Shown piece after piece: positions 16,834-25,785 of a stretch of 64,000 bases of DNA. The position numbers were made by a program, and so were the translations under genes. The notes beneath the pieces are model-generated. The model saw nothing but the letters and a program-made list of their open reading frames with translations. It had not been told where the DNA came from and did no database searches. Position 1 is the stretch's first letter, and each line of letters begins with the position of its first letter. This DNA is from Metabacillus halosaccharovorans (lineage in GTDB: Bacteria > Bacillota > Bacilli > Bacillales > Bacillaceae): assembly GCF_002019635.1 (NCBI RefSeq), contig NZ_KV917371.1:868001-932000 (forward strand), given 5' to 3'.

Positions 16834-17064
16834 ATGAACGATTTAGATCAACATCCTATTAAAATACTAATTGATGATTTCTCATTTCAATTTATTGGTT
16901 GGATTGCAATTTGTACAAGTGCTTATATCTTTGGATTATTTATTTTCCGCCTCATTAAAATCCCTGACAGACTAACAAACATTTTTGCTACAGTCGTATT
17001 CTTAATTGCGATGTATTATTCATTTATAAATGGATTTATCCCTGGTTCTGAAGGGACTCAGTAA
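16834..17064 (+). CDS. Small two-helix membrane protein
   Basis: A 76-residue product with two predicted membrane helices, about 17-38 (FQFIGWIAICTSAYIFGLFIF) and 46-66 (LTNIFATVVFLIAMYYSFING). The start ATG follows AGAGG at close spacing, and the gene is one base after the preceding small gene. Family unknown. It has no charged catalytic motif. A perfect 14-base palindrome (ATAGCCCGGGCTAT, 17080-17093) lies shortly after the stop. Confidence 0.6.
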   Translation: MNDLDQHPIKILIDDFSFQFIGWIAICTSAYIFGLFIFRLIKIPDRLTNIFATVVFLIAMYYSFINGFIPGSEGTQ

Positions 17065-17118
17065 TAAGCTTTTATAATTATAGCCCGGGCTATCTCATCA
17101 AGTTTGAATTATGCACAA

Positions 17119-17145
17119 AAAACCTTCTCTGCAATTAGAGAAGGT
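17119..17145 (-). terminator. Minus-strand terminator with no large gene upstream
   Basis: On the minus strand CCTTCTCT pairs with AGAGAAGG and is followed by TTTTTTG. No long minus-strand gene precedes it, only the 16-residue frame at 17135-17185. Confidence 0.6.
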
Positions 17146-17185
17146 AACGGCAACAATAAAAGTTGAAGGTTGTTAAACACATCAT
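17135..17185 (-). CDS. Candidate 16-residue peptide ORF ending in a terminator
   Basis: On the minus strand GGAGG is followed by TAGT and tandem ATG ATG, then a 16-codon frame, MMCLTTFNFYCCRYLL, whose TAA lies inside the terminator stem. The peptide is hydrophobic with three cysteines. A real ribosome binding site directly joined to a terminator suggests a small transcript (leader peptide, toxin-like peptide or regulatory RNA). No convincing promoter was found. The rest of the 17065-17395 gap is AT-rich and holds only the promoter of the next plus-strand gene. Confidence 0.3.
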   Translation of the reverse strand: MMCLTTFNFYCCRYLL

Positions 17186-17344
17186 ACTACCTCCAGATCA
17201 TAATATCTATGGTAACTTTAAGGGAAATTAACAATTATCTCCTTACAGCTAGCTTCAGTAAAACTTATAAATTTATACAAATGTCATATATTCCTAGAAA
17301 ATTTGTTTTTTTTACCAGAATCATATTACTACTTATCTAGTATT

Positions 17345-17353
17345 TGTTATAAT
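17345..17353 (+). promoter_or_regulatory. Extended -10 promoter of the glucosaminidase gene
   Basis: TGTTATAAT (TG-n-TATAAT) lies 43 bases before the start codon. No good -35 is visible, which is acceptable for an extended -10 promoter. Confidence 0.6.
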
Positions 17354-17395
17354 ATGTCATGTTGTATCTAAAATCGGAAAAAGGAGATAAAAAAC

Positions 17396-18544
17396 ATGCG
17401 AAAAGACATCCGTCTTTATTCCCTATCTTTTGTTATTGTTTTACTTTTGAGTTTCTCACTTCAACATATCCCTACTAAAGCAGCATCTACTACAATTATG
17501 GGGCCCTCCAAGCTAACTTCAAAGCAAATGGGTGATTATGTTCTCTTGAATGAAGTAAATCCTAGAATTACAAACCTATCGATCTATCAGCTTGCTGAGC
17601 TATATTTAGAAATAGGAAGAATTGAAGGAGTGCGTGGTGATATTGCATTTGCTCAAGCAATTCATGAAACTGGCTTTTTCAGATTTGGTGGAGATGTGAT
17701 TCCAGCACAAAACAATTATGCAGGAATTGGAACAACCGGCGGTGGAGTGAAAGGAGCATATTTTGCAACTCCTGAAGAAGGAGTTCGAGCACACATTCAA
17801 CATTTAAAAGCATACGCTAGTAAAGAGCCACTAAATACAGTGCTTAACGATCCAAGATTTCATTTAGTGACAAGAGGTATTGCTCCTTTATGGACAGACC
17901 TAAACGGAAGATGGGCAGTACCTGGAAAAGGATATGGAGAGAAGATTCTTCAGCTTTATTCCAATATGTCCAAGATGACATTAACAATTCCTAAGGTTGA
18001 TCTACAATCTGTACATAAGCTTCCAGTAGCAAAATTAATCATACAAGCTGATGTTCCTATGCTTGCACCAAATGGCTCACTACATAGAACGATTAAAAAA
18101 GGTGAACAAATAAGAGTGTATGGAGTTTTAGGAAATAGCTATGATGTTGGTGGCGGCTATTTGGTTGAAGCCAATAGCAGTAAAATGAGTATTTATATAG
18201 GAAGAATTTTAATAAAGGATTCTAAAACAAACATGTACAAGCCTGACGGAACTGTTTACCGCACCTTTAAGAAGGGTGAAGCACTTAGAGTCTATGATTA
18301 TGATTCAAATACCTATCAGGTAGGTGGCGGCTATTATGTAAAAACATCTGATAAGCCTATTTATCACGTTGGCCGACTAGAATTCAAAAAAGATACTGTC
18401 ATGTATAGCCCTACTGGTACACCTTACAGTACGTTAAAAAAAGGAAGTACTTACCGAGTTTACACTATTAATGGTGATCAACTCGATATGGGCGGCGGTT
18501 ATACAATAAAGTATAATAAGAATGAAATGGTTTATATCAATTAA
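17396..18544 (+). CDS. GH73 N-acetylglucosaminidase with C-terminal SlpA-like triple repeat
   Basis: A secreted 382-residue peptidoglycan hydrolase. Signal peptide 1-30 (ending TKAAS). The glucosaminidase domain covers about 60-195, with AFAQAIHETGFFRFGGD (likely catalytic E91), NNYAGIGTTGGG, TPEEGVRAHIQHLKAY and GKGYGEKIL. This is the LytG/FlgJ type, cutting GlcNAc-MurNAc. The C-terminus (212-382) is three repeats of about 57 residues, each with a YKPDG-like box, KKGExxRVY and a VGGGYY-type end. The same triple repeat ends four other proteins in this window and looks like an SlpA-type wall-binding module. A strong RBS (AAAGGAG) and an extended -10 promoter precede it, and a bidirectional terminator follows. 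Confidence 0.9.
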   Translation: MRKDIRLYSLSFVIVLLLSFSLQHIPTKAASTTIMGPSKLTSKQMGDYVLLNEVNPRITNLSIYQLAELYLEIGRIEGVRGDIAFAQAIHETGFFRFGGDVIPAQNNYAGIGTTGGGVKGAYFATPEEGVRAHIQHLKAYASKEPLNTVLNDPRFHLVTRGIAPLWTDLNGRWAVPGKGYGEKILQLYSNMSKMTLTIPKVDLQSVHKLPVAKLIIQADVPMLAPNGSLHRTIKKGEQIRVYGVLGNSYDVGGGYLVEANSSKMSIYIGRILIKDSKTNMYKPDGTVYRTFKKGEALRVYDYDSNTYQVGGGYYVKTSDKPIYHVGRLEFKKDTVMYSPTGTPYSTLKKGSTYRVYTINGDQLDMGGGYTIKYNKNEMVYIN

Positions 18545-18546
18545 CC

Positions 18547-18587
18547 GAAAAAAAATCAGACAGCACTTTGCTGTCTGATTTTTTTAT
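18547..18587. terminator. Bidirectional terminator between convergent genes
   Basis: An A8 tract, ATCAGACAGC/GCTGTCTGAT stem, ACTTT-like loop and T7 tract. It can stop transcription from the glucosaminidase gene and from the polymerase gene on the opposite strand. Confidence 0.9.
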
Positions 18588-18598
18588 CATTCACTTTT

Positions 18599-19999
18599 TT
18601 AAACAAGCGTTTGTTTTTTTGATCGATTCCTTAGCATCTCCAACAATTTAACAAATACAAAAGGAGATACAAGCACAATAACTAGCGCTACCCATAACGT
18701 GTTTAAAAGAAAGTCTGTAAAGCCCCCTACAACTACTCGCGGTATATTTACTGTAAAGTAAATAAACAATGAGATGAACAGAGGATTCTTTTGTAATCTT
18801 AGAAAGATGATGTAAATTAATTGAATATAAATTCCAACATATATGGTACCTATTAGTAAGCCAATATAACCGAAGTTTGCAAATGCCTCGCCGGCAAATA
18901 ATGTATTTAGAACACCGGCTGTCCCTGCTTCAACCCGATCTGGAAAATAGGTTTCCATGGCAAGACGTGCAGAACGTATTTGCTCAATATCATATAGTCC
19001 TATAATTGAGGAAGGCATACTTTTTCCCAGTAATAACGGTAAACGGTCTGAAAATAACTCCAAATGCATATAGTAACCAGCGATTTGAGTTAAAATCAAA
19101 CGTCCTGCAGGTCCCCTATTATAGTCTGTAAATTGCTCCAGCCCTACTCCTTGTATAAAGACATACATGATCACAATTAGTGACACACCCAAGGACCCTA
19201 GGATGAAAACACGTGTCCACGTAAGCTTTATGATGTTTAAGTATAGAAGTAAAAGGATAAACATGAGTGTATAGAAAAAGATTGGACCCTTTGCAAGGTC
19301 ATACACTTGAATAAATACACTACAGGGAAATGTAATTAAAAATAGAATCCACCACTTCAGCTTCCTTGTTTTATAGCCATAGATAAAGGTTATCATTGAT
19401 AAGATCGGTGTTAGCCCCAAGGCAAAAATATTTCGAATAAGTGTATTTCCACCAAAATTATGAGAAGCCTCAATACGTAATTCAGCCAGATTATTACTCC
19501 CCAATAACAGCTCGATAATTGGAATCGCTTTTAAATAATATATAGTATAGGCAACCGAAAGAATTCCAATGAATGTTAATCCAACATATATCAAATACGT
19601 TAATGCATCTGTATCAACACGAACAGGTTTTTTAAGATAATCATTGAACTCCTTTTCTGGTTGAAAACCGAGAAGTTTTGAAACAAATAACATAGATAAT
19701 GGCAGCATCACCATAACAAAACATATCGTATAAAAGCCAATAGATCTAAATCGATCATCAGCCAGCAGGTTGATCATATAATGTTCATCAATATTAAGTG
19801 CTATTAAAAGGCTACCAATAAAAGAAGAAATAAATAAAGAATAATAGAAAACAATAGATAAGACATTTGGTTTTAAAATTGACATTGTTCCTGCTGACTT
19901 TTTGAATAACCAAAAAGACAATACACCAACAATCAGCCAAATAGTAAGATAAAACACTTGGACTAGACCTCCATATTGGGTGTTTTCATAATAGTACAT
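18599..19999 (-). CDS. Wzy-like polysaccharide polymerase
   Basis: A 466-residue integral membrane protein with about 11-12 hydrophobic helices and a longer external loop near 290-350 (YNRGPAGRLILTQIAGYYMHLELFSDRLP). This architecture fits oligosaccharide repeat-unit polymerases (O-antigen polymerase family), which join lipid-linked repeat units outside the membrane. Sequence identity in this family is low, so the call rests on topology and context. It follows the sugar-nucleotide operon, after a terminator and a 165-base gap, and may have its own promoter. Confidence 0.75.
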   Translation of the reverse strand: MYYYENTQYGGLVQVFYLTIWLIVGVLSFWLFKKSAGTMSILKPNVLSIVFYYSLFISSFIGSLLIALNIDEHYMINLLADDRFRSIGFYTICFVMVMLPLSMLFVSKLLGFQPEKEFNDYLKKPVRVDTDALTYLIYVGLTFIGILSVAYTIYYLKAIPIIELLLGSNNLAELRIEASHNFGGNTLIRNIFALGLTPILSMITFIYGYKTRKLKWWILFLITFPCSVFIQVYDLAKGPIFFYTLMFILLLLYLNIIKLTWTRVFILGSLGVSLIVIMYVFIQGVGLEQFTDYNRGPAGRLILTQIAGYYMHLELFSDRLPLLLGKSMPSSIIGLYDIEQIRSARLAMETYFPDRVEAGTAGVLNTLFAGEAFANFGYIGLLIGTIYVGIYIQLIYIIFLRLQKNPLFISLFIYFTVNIPRVVVGGFTDFLLNTLWVALVIVLVSPFVFVKLLEMLRNRSKKQTLV

Positions 20000-20127
20000 G
20001 GAGCCAAGGATAAGACGTATAGGAATAGAAGGAGTTCCTTTCCCCTTCCATTCCTATTTGACTTATAACCTTCTGGCGAGCAACACTAATATTTCTCGAA
20101 TAATTCTCCTTGCACTTTATCCATTTA

Positions 20128-20157
20128 AGAAAAAGGGCGACTAGTCATAACCGCCCG
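20128..20157 (-). terminator. Terminator of the main polysaccharide operon
   Basis: On the minus strand GGGCG pairs with CGCCC around a 14-base loop and is followed by TTTTTCTT. It lies just after the epimerase stop. The neighbouring 20000-20127 stretch has an imperfect inverted repeat (GGAATAGAAGGAG with CCCTTCCATTCC) in the leader of the polymerase gene. Confidence 0.7.
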
Positions 20158-20163
20158 TTTCAC

Positions 20164-21222
20164 TTATTTTGCTTCAGACAATAGTTTAACAATCTTCTCC
20201 GATGTATTTCCATCCCCAAATATTGGCGGATAATTTGATTCACAAAGAGATTGAACAGCTTCAACGATTCTTTTTGAATCCGCACCAACCAAAATATTCG
20301 CTCCTTGTTCGACTGTTTCCACCCACTCTGTTTCATCACGGAGTGTAACACATGGAGTTTTGACAAAATAGGCCTCTTTTTGAACACCACCTGAATCAGT
20401 CAGGATCTTCTTAGCATTTTTCTCTAGTGCAAGCATGTCCAAATACCCAATCGGCTCAATAACCTTTAAGCCGGGAATTGACTCAAGATTGATTCCGTAT
20501 GAAGCAAGCTTGTTCTTGGTTCTTGGGTGAATCGGCCATACCTTTGTTCCCTCCACTTTCGCAAATGCATCAAGAATACCTGTGATACGATCACGGTCTT
20601 CTGTGTTTTCAGCACGATGAACTGTAATCAAATAATAGTCATCCTTCGTTAAGCCTAATTCACTTAATAAAGTAGAAGAGTCAGCTATATCCTGATTATA
20701 TATAACTGCATCATACATGACGTCTCCGACATTAAAAACGTTATGTGTAATGTTTTCGTCTTTCAGGTTTTTCACCGCTGTATCTGTTGGACAGAATAAA
20801 AACTCTGAAACGTGATCAGTTAAAATACGGTTTACTTCTTCCGGCATCTTCTTGTTAAAGCTTCGTAATCCAGCTTCTATATGAACGATCGGAATATGCA
20901 GCTTTGATGCTGCAAGTGATCCCGCTAATGTCGAGTTGGTATCACCATATACAAGCACATAGTCAGGCTTTTCTTTTAATATGATCTCTTCAATGCTGAT
21001 AAGCATGTTTGCTGTCTGTACACCATGTGAACCAGAACCAACATTTAAATGATAATCAGGTTTTGGAATATTTAATTCTTCAAAGAAAATATCAGACATA
21101 TTTGCATCATAATGTTGTCCAGTGTGAATAATAATTTCCTGATGCTTTTTTCTGATTTCACGTGATACAGGACCTGCTTTTATGAATTGAGGTCTTGCAC
21201 CTAATATAGTAATGATTTTCAT
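20164..21222 (-). CDS. Non-hydrolysing UDP-GlcNAc 2-epimerase family (WecB/WbpI)
   Basis: A 352-residue cytoplasmic enzyme of the UDP-sugar 2-epimerase family. Motifs are the N-terminal GARPQFIKAGP, HTGQHYD, VYGDTNSTLAG, HIEAGLRSF and a C-terminal TDSGGVQKEA with RDETEWVE. The usual reaction turns UDP-GlcNAc into UDP-ManNAc. In this operon four partner enzymes would supply UDP-GlcNAc(3NAc)A, so the WbpI-type reaction giving UDP-ManNAc(3NAc)A is more likely. Substrate choice cannot be decided from sequence by eye. It is the last gene of the operon, 33 bp after the flippase, and is followed by a terminator. Confidence 0.9.
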   Translation of the reverse strand: MKIITILGARPQFIKAGPVSREIRKKHQEIIIHTGQHYDANMSDIFFEELNIPKPDYHLNVGSGSHGVQTANMLISIEEIILKEKPDYVLVYGDTNSTLAGSLAASKLHIPIVHIEAGLRSFNKKMPEEVNRILTDHVSEFLFCPTDTAVKNLKDENITHNVFNVGDVMYDAVIYNQDIADSSTLLSELGLTKDDYYLITVHRAENTEDRDRITGILDAFAKVEGTKVWPIHPRTKNKLASYGINLESIPGLKVIEPIGYLDMLALEKNAKKILTDSGGVQKEAYFVKTPCVTLRDETEWVETVEQGANILVGADSKRIVEAVQSLCESNYPPIFGDGNTSEKIVKLLSEAK

Positions 21223-21255
21223 GTGATCAACCCTTTTAATGATATTTCCAGCTTC

Positions 21256-22689
21256 TTAAGCAGGTTCAGTTGCTTCAACGGTTTTCTTTCTTAACTCTTT
21301 GTCAATTCTGGTTGCACCGATTGATAATAGGAATGCACCCCAAATCGCAGCAACATACCATAGTGATAATTGATTTTCCTGAACATATGTAATCCCGATT
21401 ACACCTGCAATCATCACAATGAAAAGCAATCCCACTTTAATTGATGGAAATGGGATATAGTAGAGCTTTTGACTTTTTCTGAAAATAAACACAATCGCAA
21501 ACGTGTATGAAATTAACGTAGCTGCCACAACACCCCATATTGAGAAAGCAGGGACTAAAATGAAATTCAATACAATGCTAAGACCGGCAGCAATTGCAAA
21601 GATATACGAAATGACCTTTGTTTCCTTCGTAAAGAAAATACCGATGGAAATAATTAAGTAATAAAAATTCAAAAACGTAGCCGCAGAAATTAAAGCCACA
21701 TATTTATAAGCTGAATGATAGGAATCCTCCATCAGCAAAATAACGTACGGCATAATGGTTGCCACAACGAATACCCCTATTATTCCTAATAAAAAGATAA
21801 TGATGTAAATTTTTGAAAACAATTCCTTGTTGTTTGGTTTATCTTTAATAGACATGGAATAAGGACGCCAAGCCATTTGGATCCCGCTTGTCACAAGAGT
21901 AATCAAAGCCGCAAATTTGGCAGCAGCCCCGTAAATCCCAACTTCTTCAGGTGACTTCATTGTTGCTAAGAAAAAGGAGCTTGAATTCAGGATTATCCAA
22001 AATGCCAGTGATGCAGGTACAAGCGGAAGACCATATTTGATTAAATCCTTGAGTACCTCTCGATTAAGCTTGAAGGTAACAACCTTTGATAAAGGCTTTA
22101 AGATAAGCAAAAAGATCAGTAACCCTGTTAAGATTCTTGCATACATAATTCCTTCAACAGACTGAACGACTAGTTTTAAGAAAAGATAAGAGCCAACGGC
22201 AATCAACAGCATCTTTGTAACAGTCAAAACAACAACTTTAACTGTCTTAAACTCAAAACGCATAACCGTTAAGACAAGGGCAGTAATTGTATCAAAAAAT
22301 AAGACCCCTATACTTAACAATAAAAGGTAAACTCCATTTTCAGCAGGAAGAATACTGCTTGCTACCAAAGGTCCTATCAGAAGAACCAATAAGAAGATAA
22401 CAAGGACCATCGCTAATCTAATCACAAATACATTTTGGGAGTAAATTTTTCTACGTTTTTCATCTTTCGTATCAAAATAATAGAAAGCAAGAGCCGAATC
22501 TGTCCCTAAAAAGACTAAGAACGTTAACATCGTCGTCCAACGGTCTATAATATCGATATATCCAAACTCACCAAGAGGTAATAAATAGGAGTATATCGGC
22601 ATCATAATGAATGCGATTAACTTTGTTCCCACATTCATTAAAGCATAAAGGAGGGAATCCCCTCCTAGACGTTTTAAGTTCTTTAACAA
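21256..22689 (-). CDS. Wzx-like polysaccharide flippase
   Basis: A 477-residue membrane protein with 12-14 helices of the MOP/MVF flippase superfamily (polysaccharide biosynthesis family). The opening LKRLGGDSLLYALMNVGTKLIAF and the GLPLVPASLAFWIL segment around the middle are typical. Such proteins move undecaprenyl-linked repeat units to the outer leaflet for the polymerase. The start abuts the stop of the acetyltransferase gene. Confidence 0.9.
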   Translation of the reverse strand: MLKNLKRLGGDSLLYALMNVGTKLIAFIMMPIYSYLLPLGEFGYIDIIDRWTTMLTFLVFLGTDSALAFYYFDTKDEKRRKIYSQNVFVIRLAMVLVIFLLVLLIGPLVASSILPAENGVYLLLLSIGVLFFDTITALVLTVMRFEFKTVKVVVLTVTKMLLIAVGSYLFLKLVVQSVEGIMYARILTGLLIFLLILKPLSKVVTFKLNREVLKDLIKYGLPLVPASLAFWIILNSSSFFLATMKSPEEVGIYGAAAKFAALITLVTSGIQMAWRPYSMSIKDKPNNKELFSKIYIIIFLLGIIGVFVVATIMPYVILLMEDSYHSAYKYVALISAATFLNFYYLIISIGIFFTKETKVISYIFAIAAGLSIVLNFILVPAFSIWGVVAATLISYTFAIVFIFRKSQKLYYIPFPSIKVGLLFIVMIAGVIGITYVQENQLSLWYVAAIWGAFLLSIGATRIDKELRKKTVEATEPA

Positions 22690-23421
22690 CTATAACAGCT
22701 CCCGTTCCTCAACCATTCTTACAGGTTTAGCCGGGAACCCTTTAACAACCGTTTTTTGATCCGTATCTTTTGTGACTAAAGCCCCTGCTGCAACAAATGT
22801 TTCTTCTTCCACAACAACGCCAGGTAAGAGAATCGATGCTCCACCTACACGTGCTGCTCGCTTCACGACCGCTCCTTTAATTTTATCGAAGCGTTCTTCT
22901 GTACGTCCCATAAAGTTATCATTTGTTGTTGTCACACATGGTGCAATAAAGACGAAATCTTCAAGCGTTGTGTATGCTGTGATATATGCATTTGATTGCA
23001 TTTTGACTCTGCGACCGATTTTCACAAAGTTCTCAACCGTCACCCCTCTACCAACAATACACTCAGGTCCGATTTCAACATTTTCACGGACACTTGCTAA
23101 ATCTGCAACAAGTGTTGAAGATCCAATTGTTGAACCAGCATAAAGCACCGCATTCGTACCGATTGTTACGTCGTTTCCGAGTTGAAGAGGTGCAACTGCC
23201 CCTGAAAGCTTCACAGTTGATGTTTTCCCCGGTGATGGGTGTTTCCCAAGCACAGCTCCGTCTGCAATTCGAACACCGTCACCAACCACTGTTCCTTCAT
23301 AAATTGTCACATGGTTACCAATTGTTACGTTCTCACCAATCTTTACATTTTCACCAATGACATTAAAGTGACCGATTGTAATTGAATCATGAACAACTAC
23401 TGTTGAATGGATACTATTCAT
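22690..23421 (-). CDS. Hexapeptide-repeat N-acetyltransferase (WbpD-like role)
   Basis: A 243-residue left-handed beta-helix protein with many [IV]GxxVxI hexapeptide repeats from residue 13 to about 215. It has a loop carrying the probable active-site region (FIAPCVTTTNDNF, likely catalytic residue nearby) and the closing VVKGFPAKPVR motif. Members transfer acetyl groups from acetyl-CoA to sugar amines. Next to a WbpB/WbpE/WbpA set, the likely step is N-acetylation of the 3-amino group of UDP-GlcNAc3NA. It is longer than WbpD (about 190) because of extra N-terminal repeats. It lies between the dehydrogenase and flippase genes. Confidence 0.85.
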   Translation of the reverse strand: MNSIHSTVVVHDSITIGHFNVIGENVKIGENVTIGNHVTIYEGTVVGDGVRIADGAVLGKHPSPGKTSTVKLSGAVAPLQLGNDVTIGTNAVLYAGSTIGSSTLVADLASVRENVEIGPECIVGRGVTVENFVKIGRRVKMQSNAYITAYTTLEDFVFIAPCVTTTNDNFMGRTEERFDKIKGAVVKRAARVGGASILLPGVVVEEETFVAAGALVTKDTDQKTVVKGFPAKPVRMVEERELL

Positions 23422-23441
23422 ACGATCCGCTCCCGTCTTAA

Positions 23442-24758
23442 TTACAGTTTGATATATCTCTCTGGCTTTTTCGCAACATCTTTTAATGCATTACGAGTAT
23501 CGAATACAACACGGCTGCTGCTTGCAATCATGTCATAATCAAATGTTGTATGGTCTGTCGCAAGTAACACTAAGTCAGCTGAAGATAATAGTTCCTCAGT
23601 TAATTCTACTGTTTCAACCTGCTTATCAATTAATCGGAATGCCGGTACAAATGGATCAACCACTTGATAGTCCGCACCCTCTTTTTCTAATATCGTTAAA
23701 ATATCTAAAACTGGTGATTCACGGACATCATCTATATCTTTCTTATAAGCAACACCAAGAACAGCAACCTTTGCTCCGCGAAGTGCTTTTCCATCATGGT
23801 TTAGAATGCGCATCATGCGATCAACAACTAGCTCAGGCATTGAGTTATTGATTTCACCAGCTAGCTCAATTAAACGAGTGTGATAGTTGTATTCACGAGC
23901 CTTCCACGTTAAGTAAAATGGATCGATTGGAATACAGTGACCGCCAAGACCAGGACCTGGGTAGAACGCCATAAAGCCATATGGTTTTGTTTTTGCTGCA
24001 TCAATCATTTCCCATACATCAATCCCCATTTTTTCACATAGAATCGCCATTTCGTTTGCTAACGCGATATTAATGTGACGGAATGTGTTTTCAAAGATTT
24101 TTTCCATTTCCGCAACAGCCGGGCTTGATACTTCAAACACATCACCTTCAAGAACAGCGCGGTATAATGCAGACGCAACTTTTGTACAATTTTCTGTTAC
24201 ACCACCAACAACTTTTGGTGTGTTCTTTGTTTTGAATTGTTTGTTACCCGGATCAACACGCTCTGGAGAATACGCAACAAATACTGTTTCTCCACAAACT
24301 AAGCCTTTTTCCTCTAAGGCCGGTACAACGATTTCTTCAGTTGTACCAGGGTAAGTAGTTGATTCTAAAACAACTAACATACCTTCACGTGCATACTTTG
24401 CAATTTCTTTTGAAGAGCTTTCTACATAAGATGTATCAGGCTGTTGGTGATGATCAAGTGGTGTAGGTACACAAATTGCCACAGCATCTACTTCTGTAAT
24501 ACGGTTATAATCTGTTGTGGCTTCAAGCATACCAGACTTAATAATTTCTTCTAAATCTTCGTTTACAACGTCACCAATATAGTTTTGAGCATTGTTTACT
24601 TGATCAACACGGCTTTGTTGTACGTCAAAACCGATAACTTTAAAGCCAGCTTTTGCTTTTTCAACCGCTAATGGTAAACCTACATATCCTAAACCAACAA
24701 CTCCAACAACTGCTTGTTTATTTTCAATTTTTGATAAAATCGAATCTAAATGAGACAT
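23442..24758 (-). CDS. UDP-N-acetylglucosamine 6-dehydrogenase (WbpA-like)
   Basis: A 438-residue nucleotide-sugar dehydrogenase, NAD-dependent, oxidising C6 to the uronic acid. The Rossmann motif GVVGLGYVGLPLA is at the N-terminus, followed by ESTTYPGTTEE, YSPERVDPGN and the signature GPGLGGHCIPIDPFYLTWKA with the catalytic cysteine. This signature fits the WbpA group acting on UDP-GlcNAc rather than UDP-glucose dehydrogenases. I prefer the ATG at 24758, eight bases after AAGGAG, over a GTG nine bases upstream. It lies 13 bp after the Gfo/Idh gene. The assigned role is the first step of the UDP-ManNAc(3NAc)A route. Confidence 0.9.
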   Translation of the reverse strand: MSHLDSILSKIENKQAVVGVVGLGYVGLPLAVEKAKAGFKVIGFDVQQSRVDQVNNAQNYIGDVVNEDLEEIIKSGMLEATTDYNRITEVDAVAICVPTPLDHHQQPDTSYVESSSKEIAKYAREGMLVVLESTTYPGTTEEIVVPALEEKGLVCGETVFVAYSPERVDPGNKQFKTKNTPKVVGGVTENCTKVASALYRAVLEGDVFEVSSPAVAEMEKIFENTFRHINIALANEMAILCEKMGIDVWEMIDAAKTKPYGFMAFYPGPGLGGHCIPIDPFYLTWKAREYNYHTRLIELAGEINNSMPELVVDRMMRILNHDGKALRGAKVAVLGVAYKKDIDDVRESPVLDILTILEKEGADYQVVDPFVPAFRLIDKQVETVELTEELLSSADLVLLATDHTTFDYDMIASSSRVVFDTRNALKDVAKKPERYIKL

Positions 24759-24771
24759 TACGTTCACTCCT

Positions 24772-25785
24772 TTATTGTAAAAAGACTTTCTTTCCTGTTT
24801 CGGCTGATTCTAAAAACGCCTCAATAAGCTTGACAGGTGCCAGTCCATCTTTACCAGTTACAACTGGTTCTGTATTTGTTTTAACTGCTCGAACCATATC
24901 TTCAATAATCCACTGATGACCAGGTTTTCCAAATGGGTCTTCTTTGATTGTTTCGATTAGTTTGTTCTTTTCTTCTTCATTTATATCACTTACATTTAAT
25001 GTTTCTAAATAAATTGCGTTCGGACCGCCTACTTTTACTGTTCCAGCTTCACCGAAAATCGATAGTGATTCTTCAAGGTTTTTAGGATAAATGGTTGTTG
25101 CCGCTTCAATGACACCTAAAGCGCCGCTTTCAAATTCAACAACACCAACTGCTACATCTTCTGTTTCAATGTTTCGAAGACGAGTCGCTGCCATCGCTTG
25201 AACTGATTTAACCGGTCCCATGAACCAAATTAAAAGATCTAAATTATGAATTGCCTGGTTCATTAGTACGCCGCCGTCAAATTCCTTTGTACCTCTCCAA
25301 GCAGCTTGATCATAATACTCTTGACCGCGATTCCAGCGCACAGTAGCATTTGCATGGCTAAGCTTGCCAAATAAGCCCTTTGATTTAATATCTTGAAGAG
25401 CTCGAATTGCCGGACGGAAGCGATTTGGGTGAACAACAGAAAGCTTAATATTAGCTTCTTCAGCAAGCTGAATGATTTTCTCGGAATCACTGCTCGTTAA
25501 TGCCATTGGCTTTTCCATGACAATATGCTTGCCTTTAGCAGCAATGATCTCCGCAAGCTTGAAATGAAGACCAGATGGCACACAAATGTTGACAACATCA
25601 ATATCTGCTTGCTGCTCCAGCATTTCATTTAAGTCTGTATAGACATTACATAGACCTTTATATTCCTCAAGACGCTGTTCGTTCGTGTCACAGACTGCAA
25701 CAAGATTTGCCCCTTCAGCATTTTTAATGGCATCGATATGTTTTTGGGCAATAAACCCTGCCCCTACTATCGCAAAATTAATCAT
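24772..25785 (-). CDS. Gfo/Idh-family sugar 3-dehydrogenase (WbpB/WlbA-like)
   Basis: A 337-residue NAD-dependent oxidoreductase. The N-terminal Rossmann motif AIVGAGFIAQKHIDAI, the EKPMAL motif (Lys in the active site), AAWRGTKEFDGGVLMNQAIHNLDLL and the C-terminal beta-sheet domain match the WlbA/WbpB branch. In the pathway it oxidises C3 of UDP-GlcNAcA to give the substrate of the aminotransferase. The ATG follows GGAGGGCTTTAA and overlaps the end of the chain-length gene by 8 bases. Confidence 0.9.
   Translation of the reverse strand: MINFAIVGAGFIAQKHIDAIKNAEGANLVAVCDTNEQRLEEYKGLCNVYTDLNEMLEQQADIDVVNICVPSGLHFKLAEIIAAKGKHIVMEKPMALTSSDSEKIIQLAEEANIKLSVVHPNRFRPAIRALQDIKSKGLFGKLSHANATVRWNRGQEYYDQAAWRGTKEFDGGVLMNQAIHNLDLLIWFMGPVKSVQAMAATRLRNIETEDVAVGVVEFESGALGVIEAATTIYPKNLEESLSIFGEAGTVKVGGPNAIYLETLNVSDINEEEKNKLIETIKEDPFGKPGHQWIIEDMVRAVKTNTEPVVTGKDGLAPVKLIEAFLESAETGKKVFLQ

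Noticed and set aside
20000-20060. ECF promoter (GGAAC ... CGTC) before the polymerase gene
   Set aside because: The spacing (15) is possible, but the -35 overlaps an inverted repeat and differs from the site before the sigma gene; not enough support.
22772-23360. Open frames on the plus strand opposite the acetyltransferase gene
   Set aside because: They are antisense to a periodic hexapeptide-repeat gene, which commonly yields long reverse frames, and they lack ribosome binding sites.
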